Positions 7,650 to 14,923 of a DNA stretch of 39,448 bases are shown here, in pieces. The stretch covers positions 1 through 39,448 of IMG/VR virus record IMGVR_UViG_3300035156_000364, one strand, 5' to 3'. The notes under the pieces are model-generated. The model did no database searches, was not told the DNA's origin, and saw only the letters and a program-made list of their open reading frames with translations. The first letter of the stretch is position 1. Each line of letters starts with the position of its first letter. This DNA is from a virus. The position numbers were made by a program, and so were the translations under genes.

Positions 7650-8545
7650 CAGAAATCCAGTACCAAAGAATCGACAACAGCAAATTGCGCCAGGCGCGCC
7701 AGCAGCGCTGCCGTCTCGATGCCGTTCTCCGCATAGATCGCCAGCAGCGATTCGGCGCCGGCGCGACCAAGCGTGTACAGCGTGCTTTCGGCCTCGACCG
7801 AAAAGCTCACGATGGAGATCTCGCCGTTGCGTGTCACCGAATAGGATCCCGGCAGCACGGTCACCAGGTGCGGCACCAGGCCCAGTCCGCTATCGAGCGG
7901 CATGTCGAACGACAGCCCGCCCTTGCGAACCAGGCGATAGAACCAGATGGTCCAGATGCGCATCTGCGCCGGCGTCAGGATGATCGTGCAGGTGAAGTCC
8001 TGCACGCCGCCCATCCAGTCCTGGCCGAACTGCCCGAAGCTGCCGGCCACGTCGCCGCGCATCGAGCCGGGGATGCCGCCATGGCCGTAGCCGGACACGA
8101 CCGGAGACAGCCCCAGGGGGATCGCCAGCGGTGTCAATCCGTTGACTGCTACCTCGGCAGCCACTTGCGCGTCCGACAGCGCGTAGACCCCGCTGGTGGT
8201 CTCCACGGTGAAGTCGATGAAGACCAGCGCTCCACCCTCATGCGAGACTGAGTACGAGCCGGGCACAACGTTCACGACGTGCGGCCGCAAGCCGAGCCCG
8301 CTGTCGAGCGGCATCGCGAACGCAAGCGCGCCCTTTGCAATGCTGTACAGGTAGAACGCGCTCCACACCGAGTACTGCAGTTTGTCGAGCACCAGGCGGC
8401 AGGCGTGCTGTTGCGTGCCGCGATCCCAGTTCGTCACGAAACGCCCGCGGCCGCCGGCGACATCGACGCGATCGACACCGCCAGGAGCGCCTTGGCTGTA
8501 GCCGCTGACGATCGGCGCCATACCCTGGGGAATGGTTATCGTCAT
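7649..8545 (-). CDS. Tail protein made of two tandem related domains
   Basis: A 298-aa protein directly after the tape measure, where a distal tail protein is expected. The first half (about residues 5-120) and the second half (about 138-255) are clearly homologous: both contain IP.G..P.VSGY, a DVAG.-GQF/GRF block, an aromatic tract before KG.L.F.MPLDSGLGL.PH.V.V.PGSYSV, and end in YAL/YTL. The C-terminal 40 residues are unique. I do not know a firm family name; a tail-tip ring built of two like domains is a reasonable inference. It overlaps the tape measure stop by ATGA. Confidence 0.7.
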   Translation of the reverse strand: MTITIPQGMAPIVSGYSQGAPGGVDRVDVAGGRGRFVTNWDRGTQQHACRLVLDKLQYSVWSAFYLYSIAKGALAFAMPLDSGLGLRPHVVNVVPGSYSVSHEGGALVFIDFTVETTSGVYALSDAQVAAEVAVNGLTPLAIPLGLSPVVSGYGHGGIPGSMRGDVAGSFGQFGQDWMGGVQDFTCTIILTPAQMRIWTIWFYRLVRKGGLSFDMPLDSGLGLVPHLVTVLPGSYSVTRNGEISIVSFSVEAESTLYTLGRAGAESLLAIYAENGIETAALLARLAQFAVVDSLVLDF

Positions 8546-11364
8546 CCGCGCGTCCTTGGTGTATTGAAATTGCGGCTCATCGAACGCGATGTCTTGCTGT
8601 TCGGGTCACCCATCTGGCTGGCCGTGGCCGCCACCGCTTCGGAAATGATCAACGCGCGCTCGGTCGAACTGATCTGGCGCTCCTCCACCTGGGCGATGCG
8701 GGCCGACGTGTTGTTGACGATGGTGTACTTCGTCGGGCCGTTGTTGGCGCCAGCGCCGCCAGCTGACTGCCCCAGGCGCCGGATCGTGTCGGCGTGCTGC
8801 GCCGGCAGCACCATCTCCTTTTCGTGCAGCTGGGTCAGCGGATTGATGCCGGCAGGGATGTCCATGCCGCCTTCAGCGGACAGGACGCTGATGCTGGCGG
8901 CCGCGGTCGCGAGGCCAGCCATGACCTCTGCAGCTGCCACTGCACCTGCTGCCGCCTCCGGTGCCAGGAACGGGCCGACAACCGGGATAGCGGCCGTCGA
9001 CGCGAACGCGTTGAGACCCGCCATAGCAACCATCGCCTGCGACTGGGCGGCAATGGTCCCTGCGAATGCGCCAGCGCTGACCTTGTCAACGAGCAGCTTC
9101 TGGATGCCGATCTTGATAAAGGCAGCGATGAAGCTCTCCGCGATGCTAAGCGCCACGCTCTTAAGTGAATCGCCCAGGCTCTCACCCGTGACGATCGTCT
9201 TGGCGATGCTGTTCGACACACCGTCTGCCATTCCTTCGAACGCATTGGTGAAAGCCGCAGACGACTGTCCAGCGACGTCCTGCGCATGCGTCAGGTAGTT
9301 TGCCCATGCATCCTGCGCGCCGAGCAGCCAGTCGCCCTGGGCGGCGTCCAGCTTCGCCGTGCGGTCGTTGTATGCGGCCACCTCGGCGGCATAGGTATCC
9401 GTCGCGATCTGCAAGTACGTGTCGTATTGCTTTTGCGTGATCTGGTTGTTGCGCAAACTGGTATCGAGCGCATCGACCTTGCTGTCCTTGGCGTCCGACA
9501 TCTGGCCCCGCGCGGACTGATCCTGGCGGAACTTGTCACCTTTTCCGAGACCGGCGATAGTGCGGCCATCCTGCTTTTTGATCGTCGCGAGGTATTGTTC
9601 TGCGGCTTTGGTCGCGTCGACGTAGGATTGGGCGATACGACGATTCGCCGCTTCCTCCTGAATCGTGTTGACTTCGATTGCTGTTACGGCATCCGTGCGC
9701 AGCTTGTCGATTTTCCCCTGGGCCTCGGCAATCTTTTTTTGGTTATCGATCTTTTGCTTACCGATCGCACTGTCCTTCTGGAGCCGGTCGATTTCCGCCT
9801 GCAGCTCATCTTCCTGCGCCGAGCTACTGAGGCGAATGAAGCCCAGCTTCGCATCGTAGTAGTCCTTGTCATCGGTCAAACCGGCCGAACGGAGCGTTTC
9901 CATCACGCGCTCCGCATTCGAATATGCCTCGATCTGAGCCTGTCCGGCTTTCCTGATGTTCTCCAGGTCAAGGCCGAGCTGAGCGTTTGCCAGCTTCGCA
10001 GCCTCTTTGGCTTTTGACGTATCTGCAACGCCGTTGTAGGTCAGTACCGGCTTGGCTGGCTCCTTGGATTCTGCACCGGGCAGCTTGTTCTCTGCATTGA
10101 ATTGCGCGATCTGGCGTTCTGCGATTCTCTTCTTCAAGCCAGTCGAAAAGAGCGGCCTGTCTTCAATCGCTTTCATTGCGGCTTGGGCATCTTTGCCGAC
10201 CTGAATTCCTTCGCTAAATTCACCGTGAAGCGCGAGCAGCAGGCCCTTGTTACTCGCCGCTTTTGCCAACTGCACCTCCTCGATGGCACGGCTCACTGCC
10301 GTAAAACCGTCGACAAGGCTGGCGACAGAAAGCGCCGCAGTATCGGCCCACTCGGCGATGCTGGTGATATTCTTCAGATCCGTCGCGCTTTTCCCAACGC
10401 CAGTTATCTGCTTCGCGAATTCTACTGTCGCACCAGTCAGGTCGGTCAGCGACGGCAGCAATTCCGTTGCGATCGACTGCGCATAAAGCGATACCTGCGT
10501 CCGCATTTTTGCCTGCTTGTCCGCGTAATCGTCGGCCAGCGCAATTTGCTTGTCGGTGAGGATCAGCTGGCGCCCGCCCTCCTGGCCCAGCTCTTTCAAG
10601 AACGGTAACGCTTCGGCGCCAGCCTTGCCAAGCAAAGCGATTGCCACGTCGCCCTTCACTGCGCCGTCAGCGAAACCGTTGAGCGCTTTTGCGACCGCTT
10701 CCAGGCGATCAGCAGCCGCCATTTTTTTCAGATCCGCAAGGTTCAGCCCCAGCGCCTTCACGGCCATGCCTGCCGCCGCAGAATCGTCGTCGACGCCTAC
10801 CAGGTTCTTCGACAGCTTGATGGCCAGATCCGCGACGGCAGACATCTCGATGCCCGCGGTACCGGCCGCAACTGCCAGCGAGGCAATATTCTCCGCGCTG
10901 TCGCCGGTTTTCTCGGACATGTCCTGAAAGTCGCCGGCACCTTTCACCAGGTGATCGAAGGCGCCATATGCGGCAATTGCGGCAGCCCCAATAGCCAAGA
11001 CGCCGATACGAACGTTCTTCGCGATACTGGCGCTGCGGGCTTCCGCTTCTGCTGCGCGCGTAGCAGCATCGCGTTGCGCGTCGGCCTGCGCATGCGCAGC
11101 GTCAGCCGCTGCCAGTTGAGCGACCGTGGCGCCCCGCAGCGCCAGGCGGTACTGATCCGCTTGACGGGTCGACATGCCCATTGTCGCGTTCTGGACCTGC
11201 AGGCTCTTCACGTAGTTGTCGATCGATTTCGATGCGCGGCCTGATGCCTGCACTGCTACGTCACCCATACCAGCAATCGACCGCTTGGCGTCCTCGATCC
11301 CGACCTTCAACTTTGTGGCGTCGGCAGATACCTCAATAACGCCGCGGCCGATAGTTTCGCTCAT
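8542..11364 (-). CDS. Tape measure protein
   Basis: A 940-aa protein that sets tail length and is ejected with DNA. It has long Ala/Lys/Asp-rich helical and coiled-coil stretches, an N-terminal ADATKLKVGIEDAKRSI-type start typical of lambda H-like proteins, a hydrophobic segment near residues 117-138, and a hydrophobic Ala/Gly-rich region near 770-840. At about 0.15 nm per residue (known scaling) it predicts a tail near 140 nm. There is no Shine-Dalgarno between the terminator hairpin (11376-11397) and the ATG; only a four-codon leader ATG at 11373 overlaps the start. Confidence 0.92.
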   Translation of the reverse strand: MSETIGRGVIEVSADATKLKVGIEDAKRSIAGMGDVAVQASGRASKSIDNYVKSLQVQNATMGMSTRQADQYRLALRGATVAQLAAADAAHAQADAQRDAATRAAEAEARSASIAKNVRIGVLAIGAAAIAAYGAFDHLVKGAGDFQDMSEKTGDSAENIASLAVAAGTAGIEMSAVADLAIKLSKNLVGVDDDSAAAGMAVKALGLNLADLKKMAAADRLEAVAKALNGFADGAVKGDVAIALLGKAGAEALPFLKELGQEGGRQLILTDKQIALADDYADKQAKMRTQVSLYAQSIATELLPSLTDLTGATVEFAKQITGVGKSATDLKNITSIAEWADTAALSVASLVDGFTAVSRAIEEVQLAKAASNKGLLLALHGEFSEGIQVGKDAQAAMKAIEDRPLFSTGLKKRIAERQIAQFNAENKLPGAESKEPAKPVLTYNGVADTSKAKEAAKLANAQLGLDLENIRKAGQAQIEAYSNAERVMETLRSAGLTDDKDYYDAKLGFIRLSSSAQEDELQAEIDRLQKDSAIGKQKIDNQKKIAEAQGKIDKLRTDAVTAIEVNTIQEEAANRRIAQSYVDATKAAEQYLATIKKQDGRTIAGLGKGDKFRQDQSARGQMSDAKDSKVDALDTSLRNNQITQKQYDTYLQIATDTYAAEVAAYNDRTAKLDAAQGDWLLGAQDAWANYLTHAQDVAGQSSAAFTNAFEGMADGVSNSIAKTIVTGESLGDSLKSVALSIAESFIAAFIKIGIQKLLVDKVSAGAFAGTIAAQSQAMVAMAGLNAFASTAAIPVVGPFLAPEAAAGAVAAAEVMAGLATAAASISVLSAEGGMDIPAGINPLTQLHEKEMVLPAQHADTIRRLGQSAGGAGANNGPTKYTIVNNTSARIAQVEERQISSTERALIISEAVAATASQMGDPNSKTSRSMSRNFNTPRTRG

Positions 11365-11375
11365 TGTATGCCCAT

Positions 11376-11397
11376 AAAAAAAGCACCCGAAGGTGCC
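11376..11397 (-). terminator. Intrinsic terminator upstream of tape measure
   Basis: Minus strand GCACC-TTCG-GGTGC with a T7 tract. It ends only 11 nt before the tape measure ATG and follows the lipoprotein stop by about 25 nt. The core is almost identical to the hairpins before the tail tube and capsid genes. Confidence 0.75.
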
Positions 11398-11421
11398 TTG
11401 TGTGTTTCGTTGCTAAACGCT

Positions 11422-11808
11422 TTACTCGCGCTCTGGCTGTCGTTGCCCCAGCGTATTCGCGCTATAGGCAGTGTCGCTAAGATGGTAATTTGTCAACCTA
11501 CCACTCGCATCGAAAGAGAATGTTGCGGAATTGATTTTCATATCCGAACCGCCAGCGAAAAGACCGACCACCGGAACGAAAGTCGCGCCTCGAATCGAAG
11601 TATTGATGGAGGCGTAGGAAATGATGCGACCGTCCATGCTAGAAGTTGCACTGATCGGCTTACCAAGCGCAGCGACGACCTCTGCCTCTGTGGTGACTCC
11701 CTTCTGGAACCCAGCAACGATCTGCGTAGTAATCGGGTTGTAAGGCCGTGGCGCAGCGCAGCCGCCGACGCCAAGGCCAAGGATTACGCACAAAGCAAGT
11801 GTTCGCAT
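11422..11808 (-). CDS. Small lipoprotein, BamE/SmpA-like
   Basis: A 128-aa lipoprotein. It has a signal peptide (residues 1-16), lipobox VGGC with Cys17 as the lipidation site, then a BamE/OmlA-like block (FQKGVTTEAEVVAALGKP) and beta-rich remainder (INSATFSFDASGRLTNY). GGAGGCGAT gives a strong ribosome site. It interrupts the usual tail order between the chaperone extension and the tape measure, in a locally AT-richer gap. Phage lipoproteins are known to block superinfection (for example T5 Llp) or act as o-spanins; which applies here cannot be told. It is probably a moron acquired into the tail operon. Confidence 0.75.
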   Translation of the reverse strand: MRTLALCVILGLGVGGCAAPRPYNPITTQIVAGFQKGVTTEAEVVAALGKPISATSSMDGRIISYASINTSIRGATFVPVVGLFAGGSDMKINSATFSFDASGRLTNYHLSDTAYSANTLGQRQPERE

Positions 11809-11846
11809 ATCGCCTCCATATTTTGATAATGGGCAATATTACACGG

Positions 11847-12164
11847 TTAGTTTTTCGGCTCGTGCATTTTTGTTAGAGCCGCATCCTCCATCGTACGAAC
11901 GCCTTCGAACACCTCCGCTCGATCAGCAGCAGAGATACCCGTCAACCGCATCACTGCCGGGAGCGCGCCGTAGTCAAGCCCGGTAGCGCCGGCCATGCCC
12001 ACCCGCCATTGCGTGCTCATGGCAATGAATACGCTGATCGTCGGAATATTGTCCGGCCAAACTTCAACCGGTGGCCCGCTTGCCTCTTCCACGGTCAACC
12101 CCCAGGCAGCCGCCTCCGCCGCGCTCGGCGCCTTCGAGTAGAGCGCGACGGCGGCGGCCTTTAG
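11847..12164 (-). CDS. DUF1799 frameshift extension of tail chaperone
   Basis: This open frame lies -1 relative to the tail chaperone and has no convincing start of its own (only a TTG at 12098 with no useful ribosome site). Read from the slippery site it adds 105 residues, ending in the DUF1799 signature (VWPDN, STQWRVGMAGATGLDY, VMRLTGI, RTMEDAAL). The predicted fusion product is 103 + 105 = 208 aa, the equivalent of lambda gpGT, which binds the tape measure and tail tube during assembly. Annotated as a separate gene it would be misread. Confidence 0.82.
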   Translation of the reverse strand, partial: LKAAAVALYSKAPSAAEAAAWGLTVEEASGPPVEVWPDNIPTISVFIAMSTQWRVGMAGATGLDYGALPAVMRLTGISAADRAEVFEGVRTMEDAALTKMHEPKN

Positions 12165-12170
12165 TTTTTT
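12109..12170 (-). promoter_or_regulatory. Programmed -1 ribosomal frameshift signal
   Basis: Minus-strand order: slippery heptamer A-AAA-AAC (12170-12164) in the chaperone frame, a 5-nt spacer that includes the zero-frame stop TAA, then an 18-nt arm (12158-12141), a 14-nt loop and an 18-nt arm (12126-12109). The arms pair at 17 of 18 positions, counting one G-U and excluding one G-A mismatch. Heptamer, spacing and stem are all textbook for -1 frameshifting. Confidence 0.88.
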
Positions 12171-12472
12171 ACTTTGGCCTGCGACAGTTCTTCGATGTAC
12201 TTTTTATAAATCGCCACCGCGGCTCCGATGTAATTCTGGAGCATCGTCTCGACCGACTCCGGCGTCAACGCTTCACAAAAGTCCCATCCCGACGCCATTT
12301 CGAGCAACGCTTCCGCGTCGGACCGGCCCTCACGCGATGAGAGGAAGGCCGCCAACTCATCCTTGGTGCGGTGCTTGAACGTGAATTCGACGTCGATCGG
12401 CGTGCTGCCGGCGACCGGGATCGATACAGGCGCTTTAAACGTCGGCGCCGCGACGATTGAGAGCTTCGCCAT
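12161..12472 (-). CDS. Tail assembly chaperone (gpG-like)
   Basis: A 103-aa protein between tail tube and tape measure, the position of the gpG/gpGT chaperone in siphoviruses. It has a beta-rich N-terminus (FKAPVSIPVAGSTPIDVEFTFKHRTKDEL) followed by helices (ALLEMASGWDF, ESVETMLQNYIGAAVAIYKKYIEEL), as in the DUF1789/TAC families. It ends KVKN just after the slippery A-AAA-AAC, so a fraction of ribosomes should continue into the DUF1799 frame. The start lies 2 nt after the tail tube stop. Confidence 0.85.
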   Translation of the reverse strand: MAKLSIVAAPTFKAPVSIPVAGSTPIDVEFTFKHRTKDELAAFLSSREGRSDAEALLEMASGWDFCEALTPESVETMLQNYIGAAVAIYKKYIEELSQAKVKN

Positions 12473-12474
12473 GA

Positions 12475-13116
12475 TTACGACGCGTAGCGCACTGGCTCGG
12501 CCAGCAGGGACAGCGTCACTTCACACGCCATGATCTCGTTGACGGTCAGCGATGGCGTCTTGTTGAGCGAGACGTAGGCGTTGTACAAGATCTTGGCCAG
12601 CGACGGCAGATCGATACGTACGCCGCGCGGAAGGCGGTCATCATTGGCCGCCGATGCCAGCTGGTAACCAGGCAGCGTCGGATCGTCACCCACGCTGAAG
12701 GTCAGGCCGGCCGCGCTCTTGACAGTCGGGATACGTTTCTGCGAATCGCCTTCCAGCAGCTGGTATTCCAGGAACTGCTGTTCGCCGCCGGACGAACTGG
12801 ACGAGAGAATCTGCGACAGCTGTGTCCAGGTCAGGATCTTGCGGAAGGCGCCGACACCAGCACCGGCCGGATAGATGTTCGTCAGCGTCGTGTCGTAGCC
12901 TTCCAGCACGAACGTGGTACCAGTGGCGGAGAGGACGCGTACAACCTTGCCGGACAGACGCGACCATCCGGAAGTGATCTCGACGTAATCGCCCGCCGCA
13001 AGCGTATTGGCTGCGGTGACGACGGCGCCTGCAGCATTGCTGATGCCGGTAATCGGGGCGGATGCTGCGTAGGTGGCGGCCAGCGAAATGATGGCACCAT
13101 TTGGAAGAGTAATCAT
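12475..13116 (-). CDS. Major tail tube protein
   Basis: A 213-aa protein upstream of the chaperone and downstream of the tail completion genes, the standard place of the tail tube subunit. Beta-strand-rich sequence includes LAAGDYVEITSGWSRLSGKVVRV, QQFLEYQLLEGDSQKRIPTVKSA and a long C-terminal block RGVRIDLPSLAKILYNAYVSL, consistent with the phage_tail_3 type tube fold. AAGGT precedes the ATG. A strong hairpin terminator stands 21 nt upstream. Confidence 0.82.
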   Translation of the reverse strand: MITLPNGAIISLAATYAASAPITGISNAAGAVVTAANTLAAGDYVEITSGWSRLSGKVVRVLSATGTTFVLEGYDTTLTNIYPAGAGVGAFRKILTWTQLSQILSSSSSGGEQQFLEYQLLEGDSQKRIPTVKSAAGLTFSVGDDPTLPGYQLASAANDDRLPRGVRIDLPSLAKILYNAYVSLNKTPSLTVNEIMACEVTLSLLAEPVRYAS

Positions 13117-13137
13117 TTTTACCTTTTAATCGAACAT

Positions 13138-13160
13138 AAAAAAAGCCACCCGAAGGTGGC
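13138..13160 (-). terminator. Intrinsic terminator upstream of tail tube
   Basis: Minus strand GCCACC-TTCG-GGTGGC with T7, ending 21 nt before the tail tube ATG and 30 nt after the DUF3168 stop. The six-bp GC stem with the stable TTCG loop is the same as at 19740-19762. Confidence 0.8.
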
Positions 13161-13190
13161 AGGCTTGTTGCGCGCCCGGGGGCGGTGAAA

Positions 13191-13541
13191 CTAATTCCAG
13201 AAGCTGAAGTCCTGCATGCACCCTTTTAATTTGGTGTCCGGTTCGTAGACGGCTATCGCCGCGCCCAACACGGTGGTTTGCAGCGCCGCTACGCCGCGCA
13301 AGGCATCTTCGATACTCGCGGACAGGTCATTAGCGTCAAGGCGCGTGGCGGCCCACACGTTGACCTGCACGCGCGCGTTCTTCTTGCCTGGCACGCCGGC
13401 GTCCACGAAGTTCACCGGCACGCCGCCAACCTGTTGCCAGGTAATGTAGGGCCGTTCCGTGTCTTCCGGTGCGATGTCAGGGAACACGCGGCCGCCCGCG
13501 AACTGGGCCAGCGCCGCCTGCAGGATGGTTGCCATGCTCAT
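13191..13541 (-). CDS. DUF3168 tail completion / terminator protein
   Basis: A 116-aa protein beginning MSMATILQAALAQFAG and containing the DUF3168 pattern (RVFPDIAPEDTERPYITWQQVGG, KNARVQVNVWA, DANDLSASIEDAL, DTKLKGCMQDFSFW). The start at 13541 overlaps the HK97-gp10-type stop (ATGA), excluding an out-of-frame N-terminal extension to 13757. By analogy to HK97 gp11/lambda U it caps the tail tube at the head-proximal end. Confidence 0.85.
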   Translation of the reverse strand: MSMATILQAALAQFAGGRVFPDIAPEDTERPYITWQQVGGVPVNFVDAGVPGKKNARVQVNVWAATRLDANDLSASIEDALRGVAALQTTVLGAAIAVYEPDTKLKGCMQDFSFWN

Positions 13542-14035
13542 CGTGACCCCATCAGTTCTTTGTATTTCGCAGCCATCGCGCGCGCCATGGCTTCCAGGGC
13601 GTCCTTCTGTTTGCTGTCGTAAGCGGGCCGCATGAAAGGCCGCGCCGGTGCCGACGACGATCCGTACTCCATCTGCATCGCCGCCCGGTGCGCCTTCCAG
13701 GTAGTGCCCTTCTTTTTCCGGGGCACGAAGCTGTGACCGTATTCCACCCAGCGCCAATAGAACGCATCACCTTCGACGTTCATCTTGCCCTTCCGGACAG
13801 TCACGTAATACGTTTGCCGGGTGGCGCCATCCGATTTCTCTTCGATGCGCTTAACGATGATGTTGCGCCTGATGGTTCCGCTGGCGACCGGCACTCGGCG
13901 GATGGCTTCATCACAGAAGACCGCAGCGCCGGCAGATCCGCCAGCACGCAGCATCGCCTCCCCCTCGGGTCCGAGCAGCTTGTCCAGACCTGACAGCATG
14001 TCGCCGGTCATCTTGATTTCGACTGAGCTACCCAT
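13538..14035 (-). CDS. HK97 gp10-family tail completion protein
   Basis: A 165-aa protein. It shows the HK97-gp10 layout: an N-terminal VEIKMTGDMLSGLDKLL helix, the central VPVASGTIRRNIIVKRI motif (usual 'P..TG.L+..I' region), WVEYGHSFVPRKKKG, and C-terminal SAPARPFMRPAYDSKQKDALEAM. It joins head and tail. It overlaps the adaptor gene upstream and DUF3168 downstream, within a coupled connector-to-tail cluster. Confidence 0.88.
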   Translation of the reverse strand: MGSSVEIKMTGDMLSGLDKLLGPEGEAMLRAGGSAGAAVFCDEAIRRVPVASGTIRRNIIVKRIEEKSDGATRQTYYVTVRKGKMNVEGDAFYWRWVEYGHSFVPRKKKGTTWKAHRAAMQMEYGSSSAPARPFMRPAYDSKQKDALEAMARAMAAKYKELMGSR

Positions 14036-14363
14036 CGTTCTTCCCCCGCGTGCACATCAGATCCAGCCAGCGATTATCTCGCTCGAGCACCGCCTCGATG
14101 TCGTAGACAGCCTGGCGATGCAGCACGCGCATCTTCGCTTCGACGCCGTCACGCTTGCGGATCCGGATTTCGGTAAGCACCGCGTTCTGGGTTGCCGCCG
14201 CGGCGATGAACTGGCGCCCGGTCATGTCGCGCACGCGCGCCCACAACTTGCCGTCACCAGCTGCGATGACGTTCTGCCAGTTGGCGATCGGCTCGTTCAG
14301 TGCGTTCTTCGTTGCTCCTAGCTGCTGCAGCGTGACACGCTGGTCCAGTTCGCCCGGGTTCAT
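14028..14363 (-). CDS. Head-tail adaptor (head closure, SPP1 gp16 family)
   Basis: A 111-aa protein starting MNPGELDQRVTLQQ, the classic opening of the phage head-tail joining family PF05521, with VRDMTGRQFIAA and IRIRKRDGVEAKMRVLHRQAVYDIEAVLE following. It closes the capsid portal after DNA packaging and accepts the tail. ATGA overlap with the gp6-like connector above. Confidence 0.9.
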   Translation of the reverse strand: MNPGELDQRVTLQQLGATKNALNEPIANWQNVIAAGDGKLWARVRDMTGRQFIAAAATQNAVLTEIRIRKRDGVEAKMRVLHRQAVYDIEAVLERDNRWLDLMCTRGKNDG

Positions 14364-14923
14364 CCGTACACTCCCATCGGATCGAGCAGCCGCTCAATGA
14401 AGCGGCTCGGCTCGGTGTCCTTGAATTCCCGATCGGCAGGGTCCCATTGCTGGGCCAGGCGCGCCAAGACGTACAACTTCACGCAGGCCGGCGTCGACGC
14501 GCTGTCCGGGCCATGCCCCGCGATGAAATCGACGGACACCACATTCAGGCCGCAGGCCGTGCGCGGCCAGCTGCGGCCGGACCCGGGAACAACGTACCCC
14601 GGCTCGGTCACCTTGTCGGCATAGTAGTCCTGCGGATCGAGCGTCTGCTCCGCGCCATCCGGATCGAAAAACTTGACGCTCTCCACGCTGAATGTCGGCG
14701 CGGCCAGGCGGATAGCATCGGGGAAGCGGTCGAGCGTCACGCGCATTGGACGGTTGATGAAGCACATGCCCGTTTGATGCTCTGCCTCAGCAACGATGCC
14801 GTTGATGTAGGTAGTCAGCAACGGATCGAGCGTGCTGTCGTCCTGCTCGATGCGCAGATTGGTTTTGGCTTCGGCCAGCGATACTGCCAATTCGGCAGGT
14901 TCTGCCAACTTCTTCAGGGTCAT
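14360..14923 (-). CDS. gp6-like head-tail connector
   Basis: A 187-aa protein with the HK97 gp6/PF05135 helical pattern: SLAEAKTNLRIEQDDSTLDPLLTTYINGIVAEAEHQTG, an NRPMRVTLDRFP strand, and the C-terminal CVKLYVLARLAQQW helix. It forms the ring under the portal. Its ATG overlaps the stop of the LamG-repeat gene by four bases, so that gene is co-translated with the connector cluster. Confidence 0.88.
   Translation of the reverse strand: MTLKKLAEPAELAVSLAEAKTNLRIEQDDSTLDPLLTTYINGIVAEAEHQTGMCFINRPMRVTLDRFPDAIRLAAPTFSVESVKFFDPDGAEQTLDPQDYYADKVTEPGYVVPGSGRSWPRTACGLNVVSVDFIAGHGPDSASTPACVKLYVLARLAQQWDPADREFKDTEPSRFIERLLDPMGVYG

Noticed and set aside
12098-12098. TTG as an independent start of DUF1799
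   Set aside because: No useful ribosome site, and the frame is open upstream to the slippery heptamer. The frameshift explanation accounts for all features.
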